In this document: in pieces, positions 17,939 to 27,639 of the stretch
How the letters are laid out: each line of letters begins with the position of its first letter
How positions within the stretch are numbered: the stretch's first letter is position 1
From: PALSA-243 sp963743705
Lineage (GTDB): Bacteria > Acidobacteriota > Terriglobia > Bryobacterales > Bryobacteraceae
Direction of reading: 5' to 3'
DNA: 64,000 nucleotides
Assembly (NCBI GenBank): GCA_963743705.1
Contig: CAVUQS010000014.1
Location: 1 to 64,000, forward strand
Made by a program: the position numbers and the translations under genes
Notes under the pieces: model-generated
Told to the model about the DNA's origin: nothing
The model's input: only the letters and a program-made list of their open reading frames with translations
Databases searched by the model: none

Positions 17939-20119
17939 CTAGCGGCGGCGGCCGCCGCCTCCACCGAAATGGCGGCTGCTGTCGTCTCCGCGCCGGCGGT
18001 CGTCGAAATCATGACTCAGGCCGGAAGAACCGGAGTGGCTGGCGTCGCTCGCGCGATCGGCGGATTGCATCCGGTCGGCATCGGACGAGGTCGAAGACGC
18101 CTTGTTCCAGCCGTTGCTGCCGTACTTCTGCCATCCGCTGCCGGTGTTCTTGTAGACGTTGCCGTCTTTGCCGGCATACATATCGCCGTTTGCGGTCTTG
18201 CCGACCGCAGCGTTGCCATACGCGGTGCTGGTTCCTGCGACGGCTCCGCCTCTAGAGTCCTCGGCCGCGGCGGCCGTCCCCTTAGACGTGGTCTCGTGTT
18301 CGGCGTAGGCGCTCTGATCTCCTCTGCTAACTTCCGAACTGCCCCACTGCTTTCCGGGGGACGAGCCCTGAGCGGTCTTGGCGTAAGTTCCGGTGTAGGG
18401 GTTGTATGCTTCCCCGGCGCTGTGGCTGCCATATGGCGTGGAAACCGAGGCGGTCCGCGCGGCGGTTCCGGTGTATGGATTGTAGGACGCCGAACGCGAT
18501 GCGGATCCGCCATCCGGCCCGTACGCGGTCTGGCTCAGGCCATAGGCGCCGGTGTGGTCGTTATAGTAGGGCGTGGCGCCGTAAGTGTGGGGATAAGGCG
18601 TATAAGCGGCGCCGTAAGCTGCGGCGCCGTAATAAGGAGGATAGTAATAGCCGCTTCCACTGGCGACGATCGCGCCCGTGGCGGCGCCTGCTATGAAGGC
18701 TCCCAGATATCCGGCGGTATGACTTGCCTGGACGTTGCCGTCCGCGGTCGCCGTTTGGGTCACGTAAGTCACGTTATATACGGGCGAACTGGGTGGAATG
18801 GTGTAAATCGCCGGGGGAACGGAGCTGGCGGTAGTCCACGGCCCTTGCGGGGTCGCGGAAAAGAACCAAACGCCCTGCAGACATAAGTAGTAAGTATTAT
18901 TGACGTCAATTACTTTGTCGGGAGTATTGGCGGCGTAGGTCAGCGACGTTCCCTCGATGGGCTTGAAATCAGGCGGGCCGCTGTATGTTACGTTGACTTG
19001 CGCGGCGGCGGAGGGACTTACATTCAAGACCGTGGGAACCTGCGCCAGAAGCACGGCGTCTTTCGCTTCCTCGGTGCCTGGGACCCAGGCCAGCACGCGT
19101 CCGGCGGGGTTGGCGGGAGGAATCATCGCGAAATCGGCGGGAAGATTGGGGGTGGCATAGACCCACGGACCCTGCAGGCTGTTAGAGGAGAACCATCGGC
19201 CGGCCGTCAGATAGTAATATTGCTGCGTGGTGGCGTAACGGAAGACGTTGCTATCCGTGTTGGTAGCGTACTTGAGCTGGACGCCAGGGATCTTCGAGAA
19301 ATTCGGGTTTCCATTAAAGAGGATGACTTCGGCGGGAACCGAACTATAGAAGACCGCGGGGATCGGTCCGCTCGGATTGGGTACGGCCGGCACGACGGTT
19401 CTGAGCGATGCCCATTGAGGCTCGGCGGTCACAACATTCATGTTGGCCGGGAGGGTGCTGGTGGGCGCCCACGGACCCTGAATGGCGCTGGCCGTCAGCC
19501 AATGCTGACCGACGAGCAGATAGAACTGGGACCGGGATTCGTCGAGGAATAGCGGCCACTGCGTGTTAGTCACGTATTCCAGACTGGTGTTTGGAATCGT
19601 GGTCAGCCTGGGCGAGCCATCGACAAACAGCATAATTGCTGGATTGTAGCTGACGAAGATGGGAGGCGGGGTGTTATCGACGGCGACCACCGGCGGCGCT
19701 TCCTTCTTCGGCGTACAGGCTACGATGCGCCGAAGCGACATCGAAATCGTATTGGGCACGAACGTTCTTACCAAGGCATCGTCGTTGGCTGCGGCAACAG
19801 GGTCCAAGGATGGGAAGTTAAGACTTTTGATGGTGATGTTGTTGATCTGAACCATGTCAGTCGCCGGGTCAACCACGGTTTGGGCACTGAGCACAGCGAC
19901 GCCAAGTGCCTCCTTGCCGCCGGTTGGCTTGATGGAGAGGGCCATTCGAAAGTTCAGGTCGCGGAAATTTTGCCAGTCGTCGACTTGCGGCTGGTAGGTG
20001 ATCAGCGTGCCTTGCGGCGCAGTGACGCGGCGCGGCCAACCGGGGTCTTCCGCGCGGCCTACGCTAACGCAAAGGGACGCTGTCAACAGTGAAACAAACG
20101 CGTAACTGTGGGGTCGCAT
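17939..20119 (-). CDS. Large secreted repeat protein (carbohydrate-binding V/XII-type annotation)
   Basis: 726 residues with a signal peptide (SLLTASLCVSVGRA). After an N-terminal domain, three repeats of about 90-100 residues follow (about 150-470), each with a pattern like IPxTxLxYxTNTxxxVF...YYYLTxGRWFxxxxLQGPW. The C-terminal third is low complexity: Tyr/Pro/Gly-rich (YYYPPYYGAAAYGAAY), then degenerate YNPYTGTxARTA and YGS units, then a basic Gly/Arg tail. Similar proteins are annotated in databases as carbohydrate-binding family V/XII without proof. It probably acts at or beyond the cell surface. It is 198 bases upstream of the sulfatase. Confidence 0.75.
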   Translation of the reverse strand: MRPHSYAFVSLLTASLCVSVGRAEDPGWPRRVTAPQGTLITYQPQVDDWQNFRDLNFRMALSIKPTGGKEALGVAVLSAQTVVDPATDMVQINNITIKSLNFPSLDPVAAANDDALVRTFVPNTISMSLRRIVACTPKKEAPPVVAVDNTPPPIFVSYNPAIMLFVDGSPRLTTIPNTSLEYVTNTQWPLFLDESRSQFYLLVGQHWLTASAIQGPWAPTSTLPANMNVVTAEPQWASLRTVVPAVPNPSGPIPAVFYSSVPAEVILFNGNPNFSKIPGVQLKYATNTDSNVFRYATTQQYYYLTAGRWFSSNSLQGPWVYATPNLPADFAMIPPANPAGRVLAWVPGTEEAKDAVLLAQVPTVLNVSPSAAAQVNVTYSGPPDFKPIEGTSLTYAANTPDKVIDVNNTYYLCLQGVWFFSATPQGPWTTASSVPPAIYTIPPSSPVYNVTYVTQTATADGNVQASHTAGYLGAFIAGAATGAIVASGSGYYYPPYYGAAAYGAAYTPYPHTYGATPYYNDHTGAYGLSQTAYGPDGGSASRSASYNPYTGTAARTASVSTPYGSHSAGEAYNPYTGTYAKTAQGSSPGKQWGSSEVSRGDQSAYAEHETTSKGTAAAAEDSRGGAVAGTSTAYGNAAVGKTANGDMYAGKDGNVYKNTGSGWQKYGSNGWNKASSTSSDADRMQSADRASDASHSGSSGLSHDFDDRRRGDDSSRHFGGGGGRRR

Positions 20120-20246
20120 CTGGTTCTCCTATGGAACGTAAGTAAGGATTCGCGGCAGGTTCCGGAGGACGTAAGAAGGTTCGATACCGGGGCCGCGGAA
20201 CACGGCCGAAAAGCGCCGGAAGGGGCGCCTGCCGTTTGTGTGCGAT

Positions 20247-22253
20247 TTAATTCGAGCCCGGCGTTGTATGTTGCTCCCCAGCCGCGCGCTCGACCAGATC
20301 GAGCCGCAGGCGCCAGGGATCGGTTTGCATGACTGGGCCGCGTTTGCTCTCAAAAATCAAGAGCGCGTCGACGGCGGGTTCGAACGTTCCCCATACGGGC
20401 AGGCCGGGGCCGTTGGGATCGCCGTTCTTCACGAAGTTGACGAGGTATTGGTTGGCGACGCGAGCGGAGGCCCGATCCTTTGCGGTTGCGGCGCCGCCAT
20501 AACGGGCGTCGACGGTGTCGAAGAAGAACGCGATTTCGGAAGCGTGGGGCGCGGCTTGCACCTTAGGACGCTGCGACTCGGCCACATAGTCGAAACGGTA
20601 GAGCCATGCGGGCGTGCCGACCTCCGTCATTTCGGCGGCGACAAAGCGCGCCGGCTCGTGCATTGTCATATCGATGCCGACGGTCTCGTAAATCGCCGAA
20701 AGCGCAAGCCTGCCGCCGGGGTTGTAGATGCCGCTCGCCCTGGCGGTCTCGGGGCCGAAGTAGGCTAGCGGATTGGCGCGCGATGGCGGAAATCTGGTGG
20801 GAATCTCGGCGGCGGTGGTACCAATGAGAATCGGGACTCTGACAGCTTGGCCGAGGCGCAGCATTTCTCCCGGCGGGGCATCCACGTTGACGCCATCGAT
20901 GATGGCTCCCTCGCAGTGGGTGAGCGGGCCCGAGGAGGGTGTCCACAGCGACGCGGTGTTCAGATCGCCGACCACCTGCTGCGCCGGCAGGGCGCGAAGC
21001 GCGCGGAGCGCCTGCGGACCGACACCGGCGATGCCGACACTGCGGGCGAAGTTGAGACCGATCTCATCGGCAGACGGCGCCGCAGGCGTTCCACCGGACG
21101 GCTGATAGCCTCCGAACAAATGCATGCGGCCGCCGCCGGACATGACGACAGCGCGCGCGAAGAGGCCTTTGGCTTGAGGCGAGACGATCAGGTGCATGAT
21201 GGAATCGCCGCCTGCCGATTCGCCGGCAACGGTGACCCGATATGGATCGCCGCCGAAGGCCGCGATGTTGCGCTGCACCCAGCGGAGGGCTGCAATCTGA
21301 TCCATATAAGCGAAGTTGCCCGCGAGGCCTTCCTTGGACGAAACAAGCGCGGGGTGAAGGAAGAATCCGAAACGGCCCAGGCGATAGTTGGCGCTGACGA
21401 AGACGATGCCTTGGCGCGCGAAGGCGCTGCCGTCATAGATGGGCGAAGATGTTCCGCCGTTCAGATAAGCGCCGCCGTGCATCCAAAACATGACAGGCAG
21501 ACGCTGGCCGGGCGCGATCTGACTGGGACGCCAGACATTGAGAACGAGACAGTCTTCCGAGGGCGTGGTGGTGAGCGGAGCTTCGTCATCGGGCGCCGGC
21601 AACTGCATACAGTCATGGCCGAACGCGACGGCGGCGCGGACGCCGTTCCACGGCTGGGCAGGCTGCGGCGCGCGCCAGCGTAGGTCGCCGAGGGGCGGCG
21701 CGGCGAATGGGATGCCCTTGAAGGAGAGCACTTCGCCGGTGGCGGAGCCTTCGACGAGGCCGGATTCGACCTTGGCTACCTTGCCCGCTTTCGGCAAGGG
21801 TTGCTGCGGCACGGGCTGCGGTTGCGGCTCGAACTCATACACGCCGCCATCGGCCAGTTGGAGAAACAGGTGGCCGTTTTTCATGGCGTAGGAATGCACA
21901 GAAGAAAGATCCTGGGCGAGGCGGTCACTCATCGAGTCGGCCGGACACATGGCTTGCGTCATGGCTAACGGACGGAACTCGATGTGGTTTCGGCCGGTGG
22001 ATTTCCAGCTTCCCATGCCGCGATTGCAATCAAGGCGGGCGCTGACGCGGCCATCCTTTTGGAAGGCGAGGGTGTATTTCGAAGGCGTATCGGGCGTGCG
22101 CGCGTTGCCGTCCTTAGCCTGAAACCGGACCAGTTGCCAGACGGGGCCTGCGAGATCGGCGGCGGCATCGGAAGATGGCGCCTGCGCCAGAACGGCGGCC
22201 GCGCACGCCACCAGCGCCGCGGCAAACGAAAAGCCTTTCAAATTCCAGTGCAT
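20247..22253 (-). CDS. Secreted META-domain/carboxylesterase type B fusion
   Basis: 668 residues. Signal peptide KGFSFAAALVACAAAVLA. Residues about 34-142 form a META/HslJ-like domain (LAGPVWQLVRF, ARLDCNRGMGSWK, FRPLAMTQAMCP). From about 160 a type B carboxylesterase follows: FKGIPFAAPPLGDLRWRAPQP, oxyanion loop MHGGAY, nucleophile elbow GESAGG (Ser near 346) and the catalytic His in PHASEIAFFF. It hydrolyses ester bonds in the periplasm or outside. The start at 22253 is chosen because the preceding 25 in-frame residues would destroy the signal peptide. Esterase with an N-terminal META domain is unusual. Confidence 0.88.
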   Translation of the reverse strand: MHWNLKGFSFAAALVACAAAVLAQAPSSDAAADLAGPVWQLVRFQAKDGNARTPDTPSKYTLAFQKDGRVSARLDCNRGMGSWKSTGRNHIEFRPLAMTQAMCPADSMSDRLAQDLSSVHSYAMKNGHLFLQLADGGVYEFEPQPQPVPQQPLPKAGKVAKVESGLVEGSATGEVLSFKGIPFAAPPLGDLRWRAPQPAQPWNGVRAAVAFGHDCMQLPAPDDEAPLTTTPSEDCLVLNVWRPSQIAPGQRLPVMFWMHGGAYLNGGTSSPIYDGSAFARQGIVFVSANYRLGRFGFFLHPALVSSKEGLAGNFAYMDQIAALRWVQRNIAAFGGDPYRVTVAGESAGGDSIMHLIVSPQAKGLFARAVVMSGGGRMHLFGGYQPSGGTPAAPSADEIGLNFARSVGIAGVGPQALRALRALPAQQVVGDLNTASLWTPSSGPLTHCEGAIIDGVNVDAPPGEMLRLGQAVRVPILIGTTAAEIPTRFPPSRANPLAYFGPETARASGIYNPGGRLALSAIYETVGIDMTMHEPARFVAAEMTEVGTPAWLYRFDYVAESQRPKVQAAPHASEIAFFFDTVDARYGGAATAKDRASARVANQYLVNFVKNGDPNGPGLPVWGTFEPAVDALLIFESKRGPVMQTDPWRLRLDLVERAAGEQHTTPGSN

Positions 22254-22415
22254 GGCATGTACCTGGACTCGGTGGGCGAACGGAAAGGCTTTATTTTGGG
22301 AGAGAAGCGGCGATTCCGATGCGCGCATGGAGCGTTTCGCGCGTGCGCAAATGGACGGGACGCCGCGTTGCTAAAATCCGTACAGGAGTTCGTACCGGAG
22401 CTTCGGTACATCAAT

Positions 22416-23264
22416 ATGGAACGTGCCGCCACATCCGCCACCGCGCGCGACATCATTCAAGAGATCCTGCGCAACATGCGAGAAGGGCTGGAGCCGCTGC
22501 ACTACTCGACGCTGCCGCCGGCGGTTTATCACGTCTACCTGCATCCGAGCGACATGGAGCGGCTGCGCGCGATTGTTCCGCGCATTCTGATTGAAGCCCG
22601 CCGCGCGCTGGATGGCGAACTCGAAACGCTGAACAAAGCCTCGGTGGCCGAGCGGCTTCGGATTTCGAAGCGCGAGGGGCCGAAGGTTTCGGCGCCGGAA
22701 GGCGGATGGCAAATTCGCATTCTGGAAAACACGGACGACGACGTGGAGTCGGGCGACATCGTGATTCATTCGGAATTGGCGATGCCGGCGAAGGACGAAT
22801 TCGGCTCGGGTTCGATGACCAAGCGAATCGCGACGCGGCGTTTGGCGGGGGCAGAGAGCGCTTCGCAAAGCTACGACCCGCCGACGACCACGGGCGCGCC
22901 GGATGCCGCGGCATACGCGGTGATCGAATACCAGGACACCACGGGGCGCAAGACGTTCCGCATGACGAAGGACCAGATTGTCGCTGGCCGCGGGGGGCGC
23001 GATTACTGGACCGACCTACGCCTGGAAACATTCCCCGATGTTTCGCGCGAGCACTTCCGCCTGCGTCGCGATCCGTCAACCGGCCAGTTTTTCCTGAAGG
23101 ATCTCAGCCGGCTCGGCACGACGATCAACGGCGAGAAAGCGCCTTCGAGCATCGAATTCGTGAACGGCGAAAAGCGCGACAAGGATATCGAGACGCCGGT
23201 GCCGGCGAAGGCGCGCATCGGGCTTGCGGGCGTGCTGTTTCTGGATTTTCAGGCCGGAAACTAA
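22416..23264 (+). CDS. FHA-domain protein with DUF3662-like N-terminus
   Basis: 282 residues. Residues 25-75 (LHYSTLPPAVYHVYLHP, RILIEARRALDGEL) resemble the DUF3662/FhaA N-terminal region. The C-terminal FHA domain is clear: GRGGRDYWTDLRL, FPDVSREHFRLRRD (Ser-Arg-x-His phosphothreonine loop) and LSRLGTTINGEKAP. It should bind phosphothreonine proteins in the cytoplasm. The ATG at 22416 is favoured by content although its ribosome binding site is poor. It ends three bases from the stop of the convergent AAA+ gene. Confidence 0.8.
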   Translation: MERAATSATARDIIQEILRNMREGLEPLHYSTLPPAVYHVYLHPSDMERLRAIVPRILIEARRALDGELETLNKASVAERLRISKREGPKVSAPEGGWQIRILENTDDDVESGDIVIHSELAMPAKDEFGSGSMTKRIATRRLAGAESASQSYDPPTTTGAPDAAAYAVIEYQDTTGRKTFRMTKDQIVAGRGGRDYWTDLRLETFPDVSREHFRLRRDPSTGQFFLKDLSRLGTTINGEKAPSSIEFVNGEKRDKDIETPVPAKARIGLAGVLFLDFQAGN

Positions 23265-23267
23265 CGC

Positions 23268-24776
23268 TTAACGCACCTGCGGTGAAGCGCGCACGGCGCG
23301 CTCGAACGCCCAACTGCGGATGTGCAGGATCTGCTCTTTCATGGTGCGCGAGAGCGGAACGATCTTCACCGCGATGCTAATGAGGTCGCGGTCGACTACT
23401 TCGCGATCGGCGAGCTTAGCCTGCGTGATGGCGGAAATGACGCACTGTTCGATTTCGGCGCCGGTCCATCCGGTGGTGAGTTTGACGAGCGGTTCGATGT
23501 CATAGCGGGCGGCATCGACGCCACGCCGATTGAGGTGAATTTTGAAGATTTCGAGGCGCTCGGCGTCGAGCGGCAGGTCGACAAAAAACACCTCGTCGAA
23601 GCGGCCTTTGCGGATCATTTCGGCGGGAAGCAGGTCGATGCGGTTGGCGGTGGCGGCGACGAATAAGCCGCGGGCTTTTTCCTGCATCCAGGTGAGGAAG
23701 AAGGCGAAGATGCGGCCCTGCTCGCCGCCGGAATCGGTGGACGTGATGCCCATTTCGATTTCATCGAACCAGAGCACGGCCGGCGCCATGTCTTCCATCA
23801 TGCGGCAGGCCTGCACGAACGCGCCTTCGGGCTTGCCGTGGCGGCCAGAGAAGATCTCAACCATGTCGACGCGATAGAGCGGAAGCTGAAACGACGAAGC
23901 GATGGCTTTGATGGAAAGGCTCTTGCCGCAACCCGGAATGCCCATCAGAAGCAGGCCTTTGGGGACGATTTCGGCGCTGAGCGTGTCGCGCATTTCGAAG
24001 AGCTTTTGCCGTTCGAGGAGCCATTTCTTGAGACCTTCGAGGCCGCCCACTTCACCGAGCGTTGCGCCATCGGCGATGTATTCGATCACGCCACTGCGGT
24101 TCACCAGCAGGCGCTTTTCTTCCCGCACCGCGGGTAGCGCTTCGGGGCCCACGCCGCCGGTGGCCATGATCGCGCGGCGCAACGCATAGCCGGATTCATC
24201 GAGCGTGAGGCCGAGCAGCGCGCGGGCCATCTGTGCGATATCCGCTTCGTCAGGTTCTTTCGAAAGTTGACGCCGCCCCTCTTCGCGCAGGAATGACGTG
24301 AGCTCGACCACGTCGGGCGGGCGCAGATCGAGATAGAGCACGCTGCGTTCGATTTCTTCGGGAATCTGGCGCACGGGCGAAGTGATGGCGACGAACTTTC
24401 GCGCGCCCGCGCAGCTTTCGTAAACGTCGCGGAGACGGCGGCGGATCTCCGCCGATTCGCGGAGGGGCTCGTGAAAATCCTTCAGATGAAACAGCGCGCC
24501 TTTGGAGTGCGCAACGATGAAATCGAGCACTGCCCGCGGCTCGCGCGTGCCAGCCACACCCTCACCGCCGGGGGCGCGCACGCCTTCGGTGAGCGTCCAA
24601 GTGAAGATGGGCGGCTCCGGCGCGGGAAGCCAACGCGCCACCTCGCGCAGCAGCAATGCCGCGCGACGCTCCTCCGGCGAGCGGATGTAGGTGATGGGCC
24701 GCCCCGATTCGAAGATCTCTCGAATCGTGCGGCTGGCCCGGCTTTCTTCTGCTGCTAGTTTCTCCGCGGTATCCAC
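23268..24776 (-). CDS. Ycf46-like AAA+ ATPase
   Basis: 502 residues. The N-terminal half (1-230) is the degenerate ATPase-like region of the Ycf46 family (ITYIRSPEERRA, VAITSPVRQIPEEIERS). The second half is a full AAA+ module: LGEVGGLEGLKKWL, P-loop MGIPGCGKSLSIKA, Walker B AVLWFDEIEMG, sensor 1 ATANRIDLL, the arginine-finger segment MIRKGRFDEVFFVDLP and sensor 2 GWTGAEIEQ. Ycf46 homologues are linked to photosynthesis regulation in cyanobacteria; here the role is unknown. Its stop faces that of the FHA gene. Confidence 0.88.
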   Translation of the reverse strand: MDTAEKLAAEESRASRTIREIFESGRPITYIRSPEERRAALLLREVARWLPAPEPPIFTWTLTEGVRAPGGEGVAGTREPRAVLDFIVAHSKGALFHLKDFHEPLRESAEIRRRLRDVYESCAGARKFVAITSPVRQIPEEIERSVLYLDLRPPDVVELTSFLREEGRRQLSKEPDEADIAQMARALLGLTLDESGYALRRAIMATGGVGPEALPAVREEKRLLVNRSGVIEYIADGATLGEVGGLEGLKKWLLERQKLFEMRDTLSAEIVPKGLLLMGIPGCGKSLSIKAIASSFQLPLYRVDMVEIFSGRHGKPEGAFVQACRMMEDMAPAVLWFDEIEMGITSTDSGGEQGRIFAFFLTWMQEKARGLFVAATANRIDLLPAEMIRKGRFDEVFFVDLPLDAERLEIFKIHLNRRGVDAARYDIEPLVKLTTGWTGAEIEQCVISAITQAKLADREVVDRDLISIAVKIVPLSRTMKEQILHIRSWAFERAVRASPQVR

Positions 24777-24954
24777 AGTCCCAATTATGGACGGGTTGGA
24801 GGGGCGGAAAGTCTATCGCGGGGACGATCAGCCACTGAATTGGCCTGGGACGGCCGCAGAGCATCGTCTCGCGGCACATTCGATTGGTATAGACTTGGCG
24901 AACAGCGGTCCGGAAGAACCCGGAAATTGCACTCTGCCCGAAGGAGGAGCTTTC

Positions 24955-25668
24955 ATGATCGCGAGAGTGATGAGTGTGTCGACTCTGGTCCTTGGGACGG
25001 CGCTGGCGGTGCGCGCCGACATCGTTACGCTGGAGAATACGATTCCCTCCGGCAACCTTTTTCTTCAACCTCCGGAGCTCACGGGCGCCGCGCCATTGTT
25101 CGGCGGCGGAGTTGTTATTGCGGATGGTTTTGTTGCGCCAATAACTGCGGCGCTCTACCAAGTTAGCGTGGCCGTGGAATACGAGGACTTTCCCGCGCTT
25201 GGCGTCACGGGGAGGTCGGACATGTTGCTAACTCTGTTGGCGGATAACGGCAATTCGCCCGGTACGACGATCGAGAGCTGGATCGTGCCACTCAGTCCTC
25301 TGGATACGAGCCTATCCGTAGTTACAGTCAATTCGACAACCAACGCACTGCTGACGGCTGGACACGAATACTGGCTGTCCGAAGCTCCCGTGGATTCCTC
25401 CAATACAGGCATTGGATGGGGGCTGGCATCGGCCGGCGATCCATCCATAGAGTTATCGATCGCGGAAACCACCAACGGGACGAATAGCGGTTGGGGACCC
25501 ACGGCGGTAAACATTGCTAACGAATTTAGCGTGTTGGGGTCGGCGGTTCCGGAGCCGGCGACGTTTTGGATGACTGGCTTTGTTTGCGTAGCGGCTCTTG
25601 GCAGCCGGCGGCTTCGGAGAAAACCCGGCGTGCCTGGCGGCGACCAACGAAGGGCGCAAACGAATTAA
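24955..25668 (+). CDS. PEP-CTERM secreted protein
   Basis: 237 residues. Signal peptide MSVSTLVLGTALAVRA. The mature part is beta-rich, threonine/asparagine-rich and without catalytic motifs. The C-terminus has the sorting signal VPEPATFWMTGF, a hydrophobic helix, and a basic tail (SRRLRRK), recognised by exosortase systems; no exosortase gene is in the window. The ATG follows GGAGGAG by seven bases. The 3' end overlaps the convergent TIGR03435 gene by four bases. The upstream 178 bases hold only the leader. Confidence 0.88.
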   Translation: MIARVMSVSTLVLGTALAVRADIVTLENTIPSGNLFLQPPELTGAAPLFGGGVVIADGFVAPITAALYQVSVAVEYEDFPALGVTGRSDMLLTLLADNGNSPGTTIESWIVPLSPLDTSLSVVTVNSTTNALLTAGHEYWLSEAPVDSSNTGIGWGLASAGDPSIELSIAETTNGTNSGWGPTAVNIANEFSVLGSAVPEPATFWMTGFVCVAALGSRRLRRKPGVPGGDQRRAQTN

Positions 25669-26513
25669 TTCTCGGTGGGCATCTTTTCGATATGGTCAAC
25701 GACCAGCACTTCAATCGAGCCCTTCTTCTGTTCGAGCCTGAGGCCGAGCTGCGACTGAACTGCGCCGATGAGAGCCGGATGGTAGAGATCTACCATCGCC
25801 GCGGGCGCGCCGGCCAGGGCAGATGCATTGTTCTCTTCGAACGACCAGGAGACTTGAAAATCGTATTTGGCTTTCAATCCAGTGGCGTCGATGACCGGGC
25901 CTTGCAATTGGCCGGACAACATGCGGACTAGAGACGATACCGGTTCATTGTCCAAGTGGAGGCGCGCGTGTCCGGGCACGACAGCCATGGTCATGCCGCG
26001 CGTGAGGACCGGAAATCCGTCGGCGTCGCGCTGAAGCCTTCCGGGCGGCGGATCGTCATCTTGCGGGGCGTCTTTGGGCCTGGACTCGCGGAATTTCGGG
26101 CCGTTCTTCGCGACTGTCAGCTCGTAGACGGACATTTCCTTTTTCTCACGATGGACTGCGAGCTTGAAACGATCGGCGAGAAGGTTCTGCAGCATCATCA
26201 GGAACGTCTCTTTCGCCGTACCCGCGGGCACTTTGGCCATGAAATCGAAACGCGCGTTTTGCAGCCACTCGGGGCCTGCGTAGTCGAACGTCTGCAGATC
26301 GTAGGCTTCGGAGAGAACCCAATAAACCGGGCAGTTCTGACACCGATACATGCCGGAGTCGCTGGTTCCGGGGCCGCCTTTGCGGTCGGCGCGCATGCCA
26401 AGAGGGCCGAGCGCGGTGGCCGGCTTGATGGAGGCGACTTCGAACGCCAGTTTCGGAGTCTGGGCTTGCGCCGCCAGGCAGACGAACGCGATCGAGGTCA
26501 CAACGCGCGACAT
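25665..26513 (-). CDS. TIGR03435 family secreted protein
   Basis: 282 residues with a short signal peptide (IAFVCLAAQAQ). Family marks are FEVASIKPA at the mature start, LQNLLADRFKLAVHREKKEMSVYELTVAKNGPK in the middle, PVIDATGLKAKYDFQVSW, and the end LGLRLEQKKGSIEVLVVDHIEKMPTEN. The family is greatly expanded in Solibacter-like Acidobacteria; its function is unknown. Some paralogues are fused to M56 peptidases, this one is free-standing. Confidence 0.9.
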   Translation of the reverse strand: MSRVVTSIAFVCLAAQAQTPKLAFEVASIKPATALGPLGMRADRKGGPGTSDSGMYRCQNCPVYWVLSEAYDLQTFDYAGPEWLQNARFDFMAKVPAGTAKETFLMMLQNLLADRFKLAVHREKKEMSVYELTVAKNGPKFRESRPKDAPQDDDPPPGRLQRDADGFPVLTRGMTMAVVPGHARLHLDNEPVSSLVRMLSGQLQGPVIDATGLKAKYDFQVSWSFEENNASALAGAPAAMVDLYHPALIGAVQSQLGLRLEQKKGSIEVLVVDHIEKMPTEN

Positions 26514-26548
26514 GCTAGAAAATTAGCATGTGCGGAAGCGGCCGTCAA

Positions 26549-27274
26549 TCAGCGGAAATCCGCGGCTAACTGCGACAATTGACCGGCGGCATCGCGCATG
26601 GGAACGCCATGGCCGGCCGCGATGAACGACGGGCGCAAGCGCGCCAATAGTTCGACAGATTGCCGCGCGCCTGGCCAATCGTGCGTGGCGGGCTTCGGCG
26701 GCCCGCAGACCTGTTTGCGCTGAAGGACCGTTCCCCAGAAACTATCGAGGTTCATGGTGGTGACGGCGTCGCCGGCGATTAAGGCTCTATCGCCGCGGCG
26801 GAAGAACGACACGTGGCCGGGTGAGTGCCCCGGAGTCTCGACCATTTCCCAATCCGGAAGGCCGGGGACGGGCTGCGCCGCGGGCAGCACCTCGATGTGC
26901 TCTTGCAGATTGACGGTCTGGGTTGGGAAAAAGCGCGCAATGCGCGTGAAGAACCCGGGGGAGCTGAGGTCGAAGGGCGGGTAGTTAGACTTGCCGGTGA
27001 GAAACGGTAACTCGAGGGCATGAGCATAGATGCGGACGCCCCAGGCAGCCGCCAGCGGGCCGGCTGAGCCAGCGTGATCGCGATGACCGTGCGTCAGCAG
27101 GATGGCGCGGGGGCGGCTGCCGGGGCCGAAACGGCGTTCCGCGGCGCGTCGAACCCGGTTTTCGTTTCCTGGCGTGCAGGCATCCACCAAGACCCACGAT
27201 GCGCTATCGCCAACCAGAAACGCGTTGGCGACCAAGGTGGGGATGAGGGCGATGCCGGGTGCGATTTCCCGCAT
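26549..27274 (-). CDS. MBL-fold metal-dependent hydrolase
   Basis: 241 residues. The metallo-beta-lactamase fold is shown by ILLTHGHRDHAGS (HxHxDH), TPGHSPGHVSFF (third His), IAGDAVTTMN (bridging Asp) and AAGHGVPM (last His). It is closest to the glyoxalase II-like general hydrolases; no signal peptide, so cytoplasmic. The substrate is unknown. It lies 35 bases upstream of the TIGR03435 gene, perhaps cotranscribed. Confidence 0.88.
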   Translation of the reverse strand: MREIAPGIALIPTLVANAFLVGDSASWVLVDACTPGNENRVRRAAERRFGPGSRPRAILLTHGHRDHAGSAGPLAAAWGVRIYAHALELPFLTGKSNYPPFDLSSPGFFTRIARFFPTQTVNLQEHIEVLPAAQPVPGLPDWEMVETPGHSPGHVSFFRRGDRALIAGDAVTTMNLDSFWGTVLQRKQVCGPPKPATHDWPGARQSVELLARLRPSFIAAGHGVPMRDAAGQLSQLAADFR

Positions 27275-27282
27275 GTCTTATG

Positions 27283-27307
27283 GTGCAACCGAGGCTGGGG
27301 GTTGCAC
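27283..27307. repeat. Short perfect hairpin upstream of the MBL gene
   Basis: GTGCAACC (27283-27290) and GGTTGCAC (27300-27307) with a nine-base loop lie eight bases upstream of the MBL hydrolase start. It could be an operator or a leader hairpin. There is no T-run, so it is not an obvious terminator. Confidence 0.4.
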
Positions 27308-27639
27308 AAGGCGCGGAAATCGGGACCGGGGCCGGCGTAACAGCAGCTGCAAATGTATCTTTACATCTCGTTACATTAGTGATATTGTTTTGGGAAATTC
27401 CCTCGGTTGGGTGAAGTTGGTTAATTTGCGTAAACGGAGAGTAAATGAATCCAACCAACATTCTTGCGCGATGTTACTCGCAGCCATCGGGACGATATAG
27501 GCGGCGACTGCTGCCTTGAGATAGATACTTCACGAATCGTTGAATCTACGAACGTGGGCCAGGTGGAGGTGTGCCTCGCCGAGTCCACTTGTCAACGGGA
27601 AGTTGACCGGCTTCTATCAATTGTCTTGGGGGGCTCGAA
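27308..27639. other. Intergenic region before the first Oar gene
   Basis: About 330 bases without a convincing gene. It is more AT-rich around 27345-27400 (tctttacatctcgttacattagtgatatt), where a promoter for the Oar gene is likely, but no -35/-10 pair is good enough to call. Two short open frames here lack ribosome binding sites and coding character. Confidence 0.4.

Noticed and set aside
27345..27400. Promoter tttaca...gatatt before the first Oar gene
   Set aside because: Spacing and -10 match are too poor to list as a site; noted only as an AT-rich stretch.
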